Shown: positions 35,031 through 44,579 of the stretch, piece after piece | Position numbering within the stretch: the first letter of the stretch is position 1 | Layout: every line of letters begins with the position of its first letter | Origin: Clostridium_I sp963725425 | GTDB lineage: Bacteria; Bacillota; Clostridia; Clostridiales; Clostridiaceae | Direction of reading: 5' to 3' | Length of the DNA stretch: 64,000 nt | NCBI GenBank assembly: GCA_963725425.1 | Contig: CAVRYJ010000022.1 | Span: 8,605 to 72,604 of the forward strand | Program-made: the position numbers and the translations under genes | Notes under the pieces: generated by a model | What the model was told of the DNA's origin: nothing | Database searches by the model: none | What the model saw: the letters and a program-made list of their open reading frames with translations, nothing else

Positions 35031-37241
35031 ATGTCTATTATTTTTCATGAGCATTCAAAAGAGTTCCATATATATAACGAAGAAATAAGCTATATTATTA
35101 AAATTTTAGATAATAATCAATTGGGTAATTTATATTATGGAAAGAAAATACATGATAAGGATTCTTTCTCTTACCTATTGCAGGGAAAACTTAGGTCTTT
35201 AGCAGCATATGTATTTGAAGGTGACTATTCTCTTTCTCTTCAATACACAAAACAAGAATACCCATCTTATGGAACTACTGACTTTAGATATCCTGCTTTT
35301 GAAGTTAAGCAAGAAAATGGTAGTAGAATTACCAATTTTGAGTATAAATCCTATGAAATTTTTCATGGAAAAAAAAGATTACAAGGGCTTCCATCCACAT
35401 ATGTGGAAGATAATAATGAAGCCCAAACCCTTGAAATTACATTGTTTGATTCTTTAATTGATACTGAATTGGTGCTTAGTTATACTATTTATAATAAATT
35501 GCCGGTAATAGCTAGAAATGCTAAGTTCACTCATAAGGGTAAGTGTGCAATAATATTAAATCGAGCTATGAGTATGTGTATAGATTTACCAGACAGCAAT
35601 TTTGAAATGATTCATCTCTCTGGTGCTTGGGGTAGAGAACGTAGCATTAAAACTAGAAAACTAGAACAAGGAATTCAGGGAATCTACAGTATGACAGGAA
35701 CAAGTAGTGCAGAGCATAATCCGTTTATTGCCCTAAAAAGATCAAATGCTGATGAATTTAGTGGTGAAGTGTATGGATTTAGTTTGGTATACAGTGGAAA
35801 TCATTTAGAACAAGTGGAAGTAAGTACCCACGACATTGCAAGAGTGATAATGGGCATACACCCTGATACCTTTGAGTGGCCATTATTACAGGGAGAAGTT
35901 TTTCAAACACCTGAAGCAGTTATGGTGTATTCAGATAGTGGTATGAATAAAATGAGCCAAACTTATCACAAACTGTATGGAACAAGATTGGTTAGGGGGC
36001 AATGGAGAGATAAGGTAAGACCAGTACTAATTAATAACTGGGAAGCTACAGAAATGAATTTTACTGAAGAAAAAATTCTAAGTATTGCAAAAGCAGGAAG
36101 AGAATTAGGAATGGAATTATTCGTATTGGATGACGGATGGTTTGGTAGCCGTGACAATGATAAATCAGGTCTAGGTGATTGGTTTGTTACAAATTTCAAT
36201 AAACTACCTGGTGGTATTATAGGCCTAGCAAATAAAATAGAAGCTATGGGAATGAAATTTGGACTTTGGTTTGAACCAGAAATGATTAATAAGGATAGCG
36301 ATTTATATAGAGCACATAATGATTGGATTCTAGCTACTCCTGGAAGAAGAAGGTCTCCTTCTAGAAATCAATATGTACTAGATTTTTCAAGAAAAGAAGT
36401 AGTAGATTATATATATGGACTGATGGAGAAAACATTAAGTGAAGCAAAGATATCCTATGTAAAATGGGATATGAACCGTTATATTACAGAATGTTATTCT
36501 TCAGCAAAGACGGCAGATACTCAAGGAAAGGTATTTCATCAATATATTCTAGGGGTTTATGATTTATATGAACGGTTGACCTCTAAATTTCCTTACATAT
36601 TATTTGAGTCTTGCTCTAGCGGTGGTGCAAGATTTGATCCGGGAATGCTGTATTATGCGCCTCAGGCTTGGACTAGTGACGATTCAGATGCAATAGAACG
36701 GCTGAAAATTCAATATGGTACATCCTTGGTTTATCCAATCAGTAGTATGGGTTCACATGTATCATCAGTTCCAAATCAGCAGATAGGCAGGTTTACACCA
36801 ATTGACACAAGGGCAAATGTTGCATATTTTGGCTCCTTTGGATATGAACTAGATTTAAGCCTTTTATCTCATAATGAAAAGGAAAAAATAAGAGGACAAG
36901 TTGAATATTATAAGGCTAACAGAGAGCTGATTAGTAAAGGCATTTTCTATCGCATTTCAAGTCCTTTTGAAGAAAACATTACATCCTGGATTGTTGTTTC
37001 ACAAGATAAAACAGAAGCACTAGCGGCATATTATAAAGTGTTAAATCGTGCAAATGATGACTTCAAAAGATTTAGGCTGGTAGGATTAGATTGCAATAAA
37101 CAATATATTATTAATGGAGATGAAAATAAAATATATTATGGGGATGAATTAATGTACGTTGGAATTGTTATAGATGAAAAAGAATTTTGTGCAAATGGCG
37201 CGGACTTTTCTTCAATATTATATCATTTAACCAAAATATAA
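35031..37241 (+). CDS. aga: Alpha-galactosidase, GH36
   Basis: The 736-residue cytoplasmic enzyme matches GH36 over its full length: an N-terminal beta-sandwich, then the barrel with FVLDDGWFGSRDNDKSGLGD, LWFEPEMINKDSDLYRAHND, the nucleophile aspartate in YVKWDMNRYITE (about residue 479) and the acid/base aspartate in AWTSDDSDAIERL (about 549). The motif CSSGGARFD is also conserved. It removes terminal alpha-galactose from melibiose, raffinose and related sugars. It starts 11 bases after the permease with a GGAGG site, so it is the last gene of the uptake operon. Confidence 0.95.
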   Translation: MSIIFHEHSKEFHIYNEEISYIIKILDNNQLGNLYYGKKIHDKDSFSYLLQGKLRSLAAYVFEGDYSLSLQYTKQEYPSYGTTDFRYPAFEVKQENGSRITNFEYKSYEIFHGKKRLQGLPSTYVEDNNEAQTLEITLFDSLIDTELVLSYTIYNKLPVIARNAKFTHKGKCAIILNRAMSMCIDLPDSNFEMIHLSGAWGRERSIKTRKLEQGIQGIYSMTGTSSAEHNPFIALKRSNADEFSGEVYGFSLVYSGNHLEQVEVSTHDIARVIMGIHPDTFEWPLLQGEVFQTPEAVMVYSDSGMNKMSQTYHKLYGTRLVRGQWRDKVRPVLINNWEATEMNFTEEKILSIAKAGRELGMELFVLDDGWFGSRDNDKSGLGDWFVTNFNKLPGGIIGLANKIEAMGMKFGLWFEPEMINKDSDLYRAHNDWILATPGRRRSPSRNQYVLDFSRKEVVDYIYGLMEKTLSEAKISYVKWDMNRYITECYSSAKTADTQGKVFHQYILGVYDLYERLTSKFPYILFESCSSGGARFDPGMLYYAPQAWTSDDSDAIERLKIQYGTSLVYPISSMGSHVSSVPNQQIGRFTPIDTRANVAYFGSFGYELDLSLLSHNEKEKIRGQVEYYKANRELISKGIFYRISSPFEENITSWIVVSQDKTEALAAYYKVLNRANDDFKRFRLVGLDCNKQYIINGDENKIYYGDELMYVGIVIDEKEFCANGADFSSILYHLTKI

Positions 37242-37249
37242 TTATTAAA

Positions 37250-37302
37250 AACAGTTGATGTAGAACTCTGTTTATGAAGTTTTACATCAACCGTTTTAGT
37301 CT
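37250..37302. terminator. Bidirectional terminator between aga and the AraC gene
   Basis: AAAACAGTTGATGTA pairs with TACATCAACCGTTTT, apart from one bulged or mismatched position, around a roughly 20-base loop with A's and T's outside. It ends both convergent genes. Confidence 0.8.
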
Positions 37303-38183
37303 CCTTTATGATTGGAATAAACAACTAATTCATGCTGGTTACGGTAAGTAGTAGGGCTAACCATATGAAAGTTCTTAAATACTTTTGAAAAAGTAAGAGG
37401 ATCATCGTAGCCAACTTGAAAAGCAATGGTGCTTATTGGAAGCTTGGTGGTTTTTAGCAAATTACACGCCTTATCAAATCTATAATTTACCAAATATTCT
37501 TGAGGCGACAAATTGATGCTTTTTTTAAAAATATTCGTTAAATACCCTCGGCTAATGCCAATATAGTTGGCAATATCGTTAACTTTAATATTCTTTCCAT
37601 AATTGTGTTCAATGAACTCTAAAGCATGTTCTACATATACTTGGTAAGGATAATCGTGGACTTCTCCATCTTCAGTAATACCGTCATGCTTTTCATGAAT
37701 TAATGCTGAAAGAAACATAAAAAGGTGACTCTGTCTTTTTAAATCGTTTTCATAAGTTAATTGACTTGCATTCAAAATGCCATTAATACACTCTAGTAAA
37801 ATATCTTCACAATTAAATTTACATACCCGGTTTTCTTTGCTAAAGGATGTATGGTTTAAGCAAGTCTCAGCTTTAATTCCGTTGAAAGCTATCCAAACAT
37901 AAGTCCATGGATACTCTTTGTCTGATTCATAGTAGGTCATTTCATCGGGATATATAATAAAAGATTCATTCTTACCTAAATGATATGTTTTTCCATCAAC
38001 TTGGTAAATGCCCTTACCTTTTGTTATATAGTGAATTAAATATTCTGTACGGCTAATGGGGCCATATGAATGGCAAGGATCACACTCTTCCATTCCACAA
38101 TAACTTAGATATAAATCAACGGATTGTCTTTTTAAATATTCAAGACATTTATATCTTGCTGAATTCGTATATTTTGGGTTCAT
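37296..38183 (-). CDS. AraC-family regulator with cupin sensor
   Basis: The 295-residue protein has an N-terminal AraC-type sugar-binding cupin (YLIHYITKGKGIYQVDGKTY, then YPDEMTYYESDKEYPWTYVW) and a C-terminal double helix-turn-helix (IKVNDIANYIGISRGYLTNI and ISTIAFQVGYDDPLTFSKVF). This layout matches MsmR/RafR-type activators of alpha-galactoside operons. It is convergent with the galactosidase operon and divergent from the xylanase gene, so it could control either; the operon context favours the galactoside genes. Confidence 0.88.
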   Translation of the reverse strand: MNPKYTNSARYKCLEYLKRQSVDLYLSYCGMEECDPCHSYGPISRTEYLIHYITKGKGIYQVDGKTYHLGKNESFIIYPDEMTYYESDKEYPWTYVWIAFNGIKAETCLNHTSFSKENRVCKFNCEDILLECINGILNASQLTYENDLKRQSHLFMFLSALIHEKHDGITEDGEVHDYPYQVYVEHALEFIEHNYGKNIKVNDIANYIGISRGYLTNIFKKSINLSPQEYLVNYRFDKACNLLKTTKLPISTIAFQVGYDDPLTFSKVFKNFHMVSPTTYRNQHELVVYSNHKGD

Positions 38184-38499
38184 AGTATTACACTGTCCTC
38201 TCTATAATTTATAATACTCTTTTTATCTATCTTATTCTTAGAATATCATTATTCAAAAAAGAAACTGTATGGATTTAAATTCAATCAATTTAATCAATTC
38301 AATTATATCTTATATTTATCATAATAGTTTCCATATTTACTAAATTTATATTTTGGCATAAAAAGAGTCCTTAATCTATCACAATTTTTCCAAAAAGTTT
38401 AAAATGTTTCTTGAATTTCATCTATTTTGCAGTTATTATTAATAATGGAGGTAATGACAAATAACAATAAAATAAATACAGCTTAAAGAGGGGATAATA
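38184..38499. other. Divergent promoter region of the AraC and xylanase genes
   Basis: AT-rich, with no clear operator. Near its end, 38454-38486 encodes a possible 10-residue leader peptide MTNNNKINTA with a perfect GGAGG site, stopping 14 bases before the xylanase ATG. That would allow translational coupling or attenuation. Confidence 0.45.
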
Positions 38500-40827
38500 A
38501 TGAAATCGAAAAGTAAATTTTTTAAAATTTTCAGTTTTACAATGACATTACTTATGGTTACTGGAATGGGAGGCATAAGTTTACCAAAGGTTTTTGCAGA
38601 TTCAATGCAATATCCTAATATAGTTAATAATGGCAATCCTGAAAACGTTACCACTGGTGGTTTGGCTAAAAATGAAACAGCAGCTCAATTAAACATTCAA
38701 AATAATATACCAAGTCTTTGCAATGTGTTAAAAGATTATTTTCCAATAGGAACAGAGGTGTATCCAGCAAGTATATTAGGTAGTAATAGTCCGACTGAAC
38801 AGCTGATAAAAAAGCACTTTAATACTCTTGTGGCTGGAAATGAGATGAAGCCAGATGCACTTCAGCCAACAGAAGGGAACTTTAATTTTACTGCTGCAGA
38901 TAAAATTGTAGACTATGCAATACAAAACAAAATGTCTATGAGGGGACATACACTGGTTTGGCATAGTCAAATACCAGATTGGTTTTTCCAGGATCCAACG
39001 GATCCAACCAAACTTTGCTCAAAAGATTTATTGCTTAAAAGGCTAGAGACACATATAACAACGGTGCTAACTCATTTTAAAAACAAGTATGGAGCACGTA
39101 ATCCTATAAAGTATTGGGATGTAGTTAATGAAGTTATTGGTGATTCTGGTGATTCTAATGGTTATAGAAATTCAAAATGGTATCAGATAGCTGGCCCTGA
39201 TTATATTGAAAAAGCGTTTGAGTATGCGCATAAAGCTGATCCAACAATGAAGTTATATATAAATGATTATGGTATAGAAGGAAATAATGCAAAAACGCAG
39301 AAGATGTATGATGTAGTAAAAGCCTTAAAAGCTAAAGGTGTTCCTATTGATGGTATTGGTATGCAAATGCATATTTCTACTGATACTTCTGTAGACGATA
39401 TAAAGGCTTCCATAGAGAAGTTCGCATCATTAGGCGTTGATATTCAAGTTACAGAGCTTGATTTAAAAATTGTGGGAACCGTAAATCAAGATAGTTACTT
39501 AAGACAAGCAAGGTTATACAAACAGGTATTTGACTTATTAAAGAGTAAAAAGAATAACATTAGTACAGTGATGTTATGGGGTATAACGGATGCAGATTCA
39601 TGGCTTGCACAGTATGATCCATTACTATTCGATAGGAATTTTCAGGCTAAACCTGCTTACTGGGCAATAGTGGATCCAAGTAAAGCAACTCCTGATAGGC
39701 AAGCTTTATCAAGTGCTGAAGGAACTCCATCAATTGGACCCAATGTTGATAAATTATGGACTATGATACAACCATGTTCTGCTAACACTTTTTATAAAGG
39801 GGTGGAAGGAGCTACCGCAAAGGTTAAAACTTTATGGGATAAAAATAATCTGTATATATATGCACGAGTTACAGATGCAACTCAAGAATCAAAAGACAAT
39901 ATAGAGTTGTTTGTAGATAAAAATGATGGTAAAACTACAACTTATAACACAGATGTTAGCCACTACAAAATATATCGTAATAACTCTGGAAGTACGGACA
40001 TAACACATTATGTTGAAAGTGATGCTAATGGATATACTGTACAGGCTGTTATTCCATTAAGTGATATAAATCCTAAGATTGGAAGTACAATAGGTTACGA
40101 TATTAGAGTTAATGATGATAAAGGAACAGGAAACGTAGATTCAACAGCTGTGCTTAATGACTACTCTAACAGTGAAGATAAAAATACTGCATATTACAGT
40201 AATCTCGCTTTGCAAAAAACTCCAATATATTCAAATACTGTATACGGTACACCTGTACTAGATGGAAAAATAGACGATATTTGGAACCAAGCTAATAGTA
40301 TAAACACTAATATTTGGGTACAAGGAACTTCAGGAGCGACAGCAAAGGTACGAACTATGTGGGATAATAATAATCTCTATGTGCTTTCAGAGGTTACTGA
40401 TAATTGTTTAAATAAATCTAGTGCTAATGCGTATGAACAAGACTCAGTAGAAGTTTTCTTAGATCAAAATGATCATAAGACAACATCTTATGAAAGTGAC
40501 GATTCTCAAATCAGAGTTAATTTTGATAATGAACAAAGTTTTGGAGGTACAAAACCTGATGGTTTTAAGTCTGCAACAAGCATAACTCCTACGGGATATA
40601 TAGTAGAAGAAGCCATACCACTTACTGCTATTAAACCAGAAGATGGTTCAATACTTGGCTTTGATGTTCAAGTAAATAATGCTGATTCTACAGGAAAAAG
40701 AGTTAGTGTAGCATCTTGGTGTGATGGTTCAGGTAATTCATTCCAGGATACTTCTGGGTTTGGTAACTTAGTCCTTAATGATACAAGGACTATACCAAAA
40801 GTATCTGCCAATGTAAAAGTAAATTAA
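38500..40827 (+). CDS. Secreted endo-1,4-beta-xylanase, GH10 with two CBM9-like domains
   Basis: The 775-residue protein has a signal peptide (1-34) and a GH10 barrel at about 65-400 with RGHTLVWHSQIPDWFF, the acid/base glutamate in WDVVNEVIGD (about 210) and the nucleophile in IQVTELDLK (about 319). Two CBM9-type domains follow (about 410-575 and 585-765), each with WTMIQ or WNQAN-like starts, TLWDKNNLYIYARVTDATQE and VEVFLDQNDHKT motifs. GH10 enzymes cut xylan main chains. An AGAGGGG site precedes the ATG. It is probably transcribed alone and ended by the hairpin at 40845. Confidence 0.95.
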   Translation: MKSKSKFFKIFSFTMTLLMVTGMGGISLPKVFADSMQYPNIVNNGNPENVTTGGLAKNETAAQLNIQNNIPSLCNVLKDYFPIGTEVYPASILGSNSPTEQLIKKHFNTLVAGNEMKPDALQPTEGNFNFTAADKIVDYAIQNKMSMRGHTLVWHSQIPDWFFQDPTDPTKLCSKDLLLKRLETHITTVLTHFKNKYGARNPIKYWDVVNEVIGDSGDSNGYRNSKWYQIAGPDYIEKAFEYAHKADPTMKLYINDYGIEGNNAKTQKMYDVVKALKAKGVPIDGIGMQMHISTDTSVDDIKASIEKFASLGVDIQVTELDLKIVGTVNQDSYLRQARLYKQVFDLLKSKKNNISTVMLWGITDADSWLAQYDPLLFDRNFQAKPAYWAIVDPSKATPDRQALSSAEGTPSIGPNVDKLWTMIQPCSANTFYKGVEGATAKVKTLWDKNNLYIYARVTDATQESKDNIELFVDKNDGKTTTYNTDVSHYKIYRNNSGSTDITHYVESDANGYTVQAVIPLSDINPKIGSTIGYDIRVNDDKGTGNVDSTAVLNDYSNSEDKNTAYYSNLALQKTPIYSNTVYGTPVLDGKIDDIWNQANSINTNIWVQGTSGATAKVRTMWDNNNLYVLSEVTDNCLNKSSANAYEQDSVEVFLDQNDHKTTSYESDDSQIRVNFDNEQSFGGTKPDGFKSATSITPTGYIVEEAIPLTAIKPEDGSILGFDVQVNNADSTGKRVSVASWCDGSGNSFQDTSGFGNLVLNDTRTIPKVSANVKVN

Positions 40828-40919
40828 ACCTCTGATTAATTAGTAGATAAAACAGTTTAGATTAAAATCTAAACTGTTTTATCTTTATCACTCTTTAAAA
40901 AAATAAGTAATTAGCATAG
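40828..40919 (+). repeat. 92-bp direct repeat carrying a terminator, copy 1
   Basis: The block from ACCTCTGATTAATTAGTAGA to AAGTAATTAGCATA is about 93% identical to 46407-46499. Inside it AGATAAAACAGTTTAGATT pairs with its reverse complement across AAA (40845-40885), a very strong hairpin followed by TTTATC. The whole block, not only the stem, is conserved after two unrelated genes. Confidence 0.85.
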
Positions 40920-40932
40920 CAAAGCTAACCCA

Positions 40933-41076
40933 CTATCAGCAGATACCGTAACCCCAGCACCAGCAGTAGGTATAATTGAGGTCACGTGCAAAATATTGGC
41001 TGGCAGTCTTGGGGCAGTGATGGGTCAGAAGCAGGTACTGATGGTAAAGGTTTAAGAGTTGAGGCTCTTGATATTG
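40933..41076 (+). pseudogene. Fragment of a ChW gene
   Basis: Translation gives LSADTVTPAPAVGII, then after a 4-base loss GHVQNIGWQSWGSDGSEAGT and DGKGLRVEALDID. This is the signal-peptide end joined to one ChW repeat, without start or downstream domains. It is the decayed remains of a fourth ChW gene, about 12-30 kb from the others. Confidence 0.75.
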
Positions 41077-41164
41077 ACAAATGTATAAATACAGTGGTTT
41101 CAACATTTAAAAATATATAATAATATATTGACAAATCAAATTTATTATTATATATTTAACTTAA

Positions 41165-41178
41165 GGAAAACGTTTCCC
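41165..41178. promoter_or_regulatory. LacI-type operator, copy 1
   Basis: GGAAAACGTTTCCC is a near-perfect palindrome centred on ACGT, directly before the ribosome binding site of the LacI-family gene. The same core occurs at 42267-42281 in front of the sugar porter. It resembles a catabolite-responsive element as well, so CcpA binding is possible. Confidence 0.7.
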
Positions 41179-41192
41179 TACAGGAGGGCATG

Positions 41193-42251
41193 ATGAATAA
41201 TAAAAGAGTAACTTTAAAAGATATATCTAAAAAACTAAATGTTTCATTAAGCACAGTTCATAAAGCCTTATATAACAAAAAGGGTATAAGTGAAGCTACC
41301 CGTGAAAAAATACTATTAACTGCAAATGAAATGGATTACAAAATTAATATTATTGCCTCAACTTTAAAAAGAAAGGCAATAAAAATAGCAGTTGTATTAC
41401 CTGAGGCAACAGGTGAAGAACGTTATTTTTATAAAGACATATGGGATGGAATTGATGGAGCTAGGGAATCATTAAAAGATTTCAATGTGGAAATTATAAA
41501 TATACCATTTAAAGGGACAAACTATAAGCTACAAAAGCAAGTTCTTCAAGATGTATATAATAAATATTCATCTACTATTAATGGATTGATTACAGTACCA
41601 TGGAATTTATCAGAATTAAATAATGTAATTGATAAATTTAGTGATTCAGGTATTCCTGTTGTTACAATAAACACTGATGCGCCAGGCAGTAAAAGACTTG
41701 CATGTATAGCTCCTCCATCAAAAAAAATTGGTATGCTTGTAGCTGAACTTATGAGTAAAATGATAAATGCACCAGGGAAAGTTATTATTGTAAGTGGTAA
41801 TAAAGAAACAACAATTCATACAAAAATTGTTGAAGGATTTATAAAAGTAATGTCCAGTGAATTACCCTTAATTGACATTATACAAGTTATTGACAGTAAT
41901 TCTAATAACACCTATGAAACTTTGAAAGGTTTCTTTACAAAATTCGACGATATAAAGGGAATATACTCAAATAACTCTAGGAATACACTACTTATAGGAA
42001 ATATGATAACTGAAATGAATCTAAAAAATAAATTTAAAGTTATAGGCACGGATGTATTTGATGAATCTATAAAATTTTTAAAAAGCAATATTATACAGGC
42101 AATCATATATCAAAATCCATATATGCAGGCTTATGATGGAATAAACTTTCTATTTAATTATATAACTAAAAATGAAGTAGCTATTCCTAATGAATTTAAT
42201 AAAATATCAATTGTATTGAAAAATAATCTTGATTTTTACATAAATCACTGA
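41193..42251 (+). CDS. LacI-family transcriptional regulator
   Basis: The 352-residue protein has a LacI helix-turn-helix (RVTLKDISKKLNVSLSTVHK), a hinge helix and a periplasmic-binding-protein-type sensor (IKIAVVLPEATGEERYFYKD, then GIYSNNSRNTLLIGNMITEM). Sensors of this subclass bind sugars. The start at 41193 is chosen over the ATG three bases earlier because of the distance to AGGAGGG. Identical palindromes lie before this gene and before the sugar porter, so it likely represses itself and the porter and hydrolase genes. Confidence 0.9.
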   Translation: MNNKRVTLKDISKKLNVSLSTVHKALYNKKGISEATREKILLTANEMDYKINIIASTLKRKAIKIAVVLPEATGEERYFYKDIWDGIDGARESLKDFNVEIINIPFKGTNYKLQKQVLQDVYNKYSSTINGLITVPWNLSELNNVIDKFSDSGIPVVTINTDAPGSKRLACIAPPSKKIGMLVAELMSKMINAPGKVIIVSGNKETTIHTKIVEGFIKVMSSELPLIDIIQVIDSNSNNTYETLKGFFTKFDDIKGIYSNNSRNTLLIGNMITEMNLKNKFKVIGTDVFDESIKFLKSNIIQAIIYQNPYMQAYDGINFLFNYITKNEVAIPNEFNKISIVLKNNLDFYINH

Positions 42252-42266
42252 TTTTTTTTATACTGT

Positions 42267-42281
42267 GAGAAAACGTTTCCC
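42267..42281. promoter_or_regulatory. LacI-type operator, copy 2
   Basis: GAGAAAACGTTTCCC shares the AAAACGTTTCCCTA core with 41165-41178. It lies 50-60 bases before the porter start in the short gap after the regulator gene. Confidence 0.7.
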
Positions 42282-42329
42282 TACTTTTAATTCTAATCAA
42301 ATATGTTTAAAATGAAAGGGTGTCTTAAT

Positions 42330-43715
42330 ATGTTTAATAAGAAAAATAACACTGAGTTATCTTACATGATACTAATAACTGTCATTGCAGCACTAGGTGG
42401 AAGTTTATTTGGTTATGATCAAGGAGTCATTTCCGGGGCGTTGAATTTTTTTAGTGTCCACTTTAAATTGGGTCAAGCAACAGTTGGATTTGTTTCTGGT
42501 GTTCTTGCATTAGGAGCAATGTGTGGATGTCTTTTAGCCGGATTTTCAAGTGATTATCTCGGTAGAAAAAAGATTATGATTTGTGCTGGAGTTCTATTTA
42601 GTTTGTCGAGCTTTATTTTGGCAATTTCCCCATCAGTGCAAATTCTGATTATTGGTCGTATCCTTTCTGGAGTAGCAATAGGAATGGCATCAACCATTGT
42701 TCCTTTGTATATTTCTGAAGTAGCACCAGCTAAAATTCGAGGAAGACTTGTTAGTGCAAATCAATTAGCTTTCGCAATTGGAATGACATCGGTGTTCATA
42801 GTTAATGCTATCATTGCTAACACTCACTCTGCTAGGTGGAATGTTTTATTGGGTTGGCGTTTTATGTTTGCATCAGGAATGATTCCTGCTTTAATTTTCT
42901 TTGGTCTTTGTTTCATTATTCCAGAGAGTCCGCGCTTTTTGATTAAAATAGGTAAAAACTCTGAAGCCACATCTATTTTAATTCGACTCAATGGTGCTGA
43001 AATAGCAAAAAAAGAGACTTTAGAAATAGAAAAAAGCCTTGCTCCAGCTAAAAAAGGATTGATTTCTGAACTATTTGCTCCAGGAATACGCTATGCATTT
43101 TTAATTGCTATATTAGCGGCTGTTTTTCAACAGTTAACAGGAACCATTGCAGTGGGCTATTACGCTCCTACTATTTTTAAAATGACTGGTGTAGGTATAA
43201 ATGCATCACTAATTGAAACCATTGGAATTGGAGTAGTTAAGATAATTTTTGTTGCTATTTTTATGTTCTTTATTGATAAAGTTGGTAGGAAAAAATTATT
43301 AAGAAATGGTGCGGTTGGTATGTTTATTGCACTAATCTTACTTAGCTTCCTTTTCCATATTGGAAAATTCAACACTGTTATAGATGTATTGATTTTAGTA
43401 GGTGTTTTAGCACATACCGCTGCTTATGAATTATCATGGGGTGGTGGAGCATGGGTAATTCTTTCCGAAGTATTTCCAACTAGTATACGTGGAAGGGCTT
43501 TATCTTTTTCATCAATGGCTATGTTCTTAACTTCTTATTTTGTAACACAATTTTTCCCAATAATGCTTTCTAAGCTTGGAGCATCATTAACGTTCCTAAT
43601 ATTTGCTGTATTCTGTATTCTAATGGGACTTTTTGCAGCTATAATGCTTCCTGAAACAACAGGAAAATCTCTAGAACAGATTGAATTAGATTTTAAAGAA
43701 AAACGAATAAATTAG
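42330..43715 (+). CDS. Sugar:proton symporter, MFS sugar-porter family
   Basis: The 461-residue protein has 12 membrane segments and all sugar-porter signatures: GYDQGVISGAL in helix 1, SSDYLGRKK after helix 2, GRILSGVAIGMASTIVPLYI, PESPRFLIKIGKN after helix 6, DKVGRKKL after helix 8 and PETTGKSLEQIE at the end. It resembles XylE/AraE-type pentose or galactose importers; the substrate cannot be fixed. The start at 42330 has an AAAGGGTG site 8 bases upstream. It lies downstream of a LacI operator and upstream of an SGNH hydrolase. Confidence 0.92.
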   Translation: MFNKKNNTELSYMILITVIAALGGSLFGYDQGVISGALNFFSVHFKLGQATVGFVSGVLALGAMCGCLLAGFSSDYLGRKKIMICAGVLFSLSSFILAISPSVQILIIGRILSGVAIGMASTIVPLYISEVAPAKIRGRLVSANQLAFAIGMTSVFIVNAIIANTHSARWNVLLGWRFMFASGMIPALIFFGLCFIIPESPRFLIKIGKNSEATSILIRLNGAEIAKKETLEIEKSLAPAKKGLISELFAPGIRYAFLIAILAAVFQQLTGTIAVGYYAPTIFKMTGVGINASLIETIGIGVVKIIFVAIFMFFIDKVGRKKLLRNGAVGMFIALILLSFLFHIGKFNTVIDVLILVGVLAHTAAYELSWGGGAWVILSEVFPTSIRGRALSFSSMAMFLTSYFVTQFFPIMLSKLGASLTFLIFAVFCILMGLFAAIMLPETTGKSLEQIELDFKEKRIN

Positions 43716-43736
43716 TTTCGGAAAGGATACACAAAA

Positions 43737-44399
43737 TTGTTAAAATTAAAAACATTTGAAAATATCGTAATGAATTGTTTCGGTGATTCTACCACTTGGG
43801 GAGATAATGGAATTGGAACAGGTGGAAATGAAATCTCCTGGACTACCCAAATCCAGAACTTCCTTAAGTTTAAAACTATACGTAATTATGGAGTCAAGGG
43901 GTCAAGGATAGCTATTACATATGATAGAAATGACAGCTTTGTTGAACGTTACAAAGATATGGAAAATAGCGCTGATATTATTACAGTTCTTGGTGGAGTC
44001 AATGACTTTCAACACGATGTGCCTATAGGTAATTTTCGTTCTTTTGATCCTCATTATTTTTATGGTGCACTGAATACTATTATTTCAGGCCTTTTGGAAA
44101 AATATCCAGATAAAAAAATAATATTTATGACACCTATGAAAAATAATTTTGTGAATCCCACTAAAAATTATCCTGATTCATTCAGCTTTAATAAATTAAA
44201 TTTATTACAAGTTGATTATGTAAATGCTATAAAAAAAATATGTGATTATTATAGTGTTCCCATATTAGATTTGTATAAAGAAAGTGGAATTTCTCCATAT
44301 AGTGAATATCAAGCAAAGTTATACATGCCTGATAAATTACATTATAACAAGGAAGGGTATTGTAGGCTAGCGAAGAAAATTGCTGAGTATTTAATATAG
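43737..44399 (+). CDS. SGNH/GDSL-family hydrolase
   Basis: The 220-residue cytoplasmic protein shows the four SGNH blocks: the nucleophile serine in CFGDSTTWGD (block I), the glycine in NYGVKGSR (II), the asparagine in VLGGVNDFQ (III) and D/H in PDKLHYNKEGY (V). Members are esterases such as carbohydrate acetyl esterases. The TTG start has a GGAAAGGAT site. It follows the sugar porter by 21 bases and is likely co-transcribed, so removal of acetyl groups from an imported sugar is a fair guess. Confidence 0.85.
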   Translation: MLKLKTFENIVMNCFGDSTTWGDNGIGTGGNEISWTTQIQNFLKFKTIRNYGVKGSRIAITYDRNDSFVERYKDMENSADIITVLGGVNDFQHDVPIGNFRSFDPHYFYGALNTIISGLLEKYPDKKIIFMTPMKNNFVNPTKNYPDSFSFNKLNLLQVDYVNAIKKICDYYSVPILDLYKESGISPYSEYQAKLYMPDKLHYNKEGYCRLAKKIAEYLI

Positions 44400-44404
44400 C
44401 AAAT

Positions 44405-44442
44405 AAAAAGTAGGAAGATAAATTTATCTTCCTACTTTTTTA
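44405..44442 (+). terminator. Terminator of the porter-esterase operon
   Basis: AAAAAGTAGGAAGATAAA and TTTATCTTCCTACTTTTT are perfect inverted repeats ending in a T-run. It closes the operon 41193-44399. Confidence 0.95.
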
Positions 44443-44579
44443 TATGGTAAATTATTAATTCAATACCTTTTTTTAACATAAAATTAACTATCTCATAACG
44501 ACAATAAAGTAGTCTGCTCTTATAATATAAAAGTAGCGCTTTAATAAAAAATAGTTTTTTCAGAAAGGATAGGATTAAC

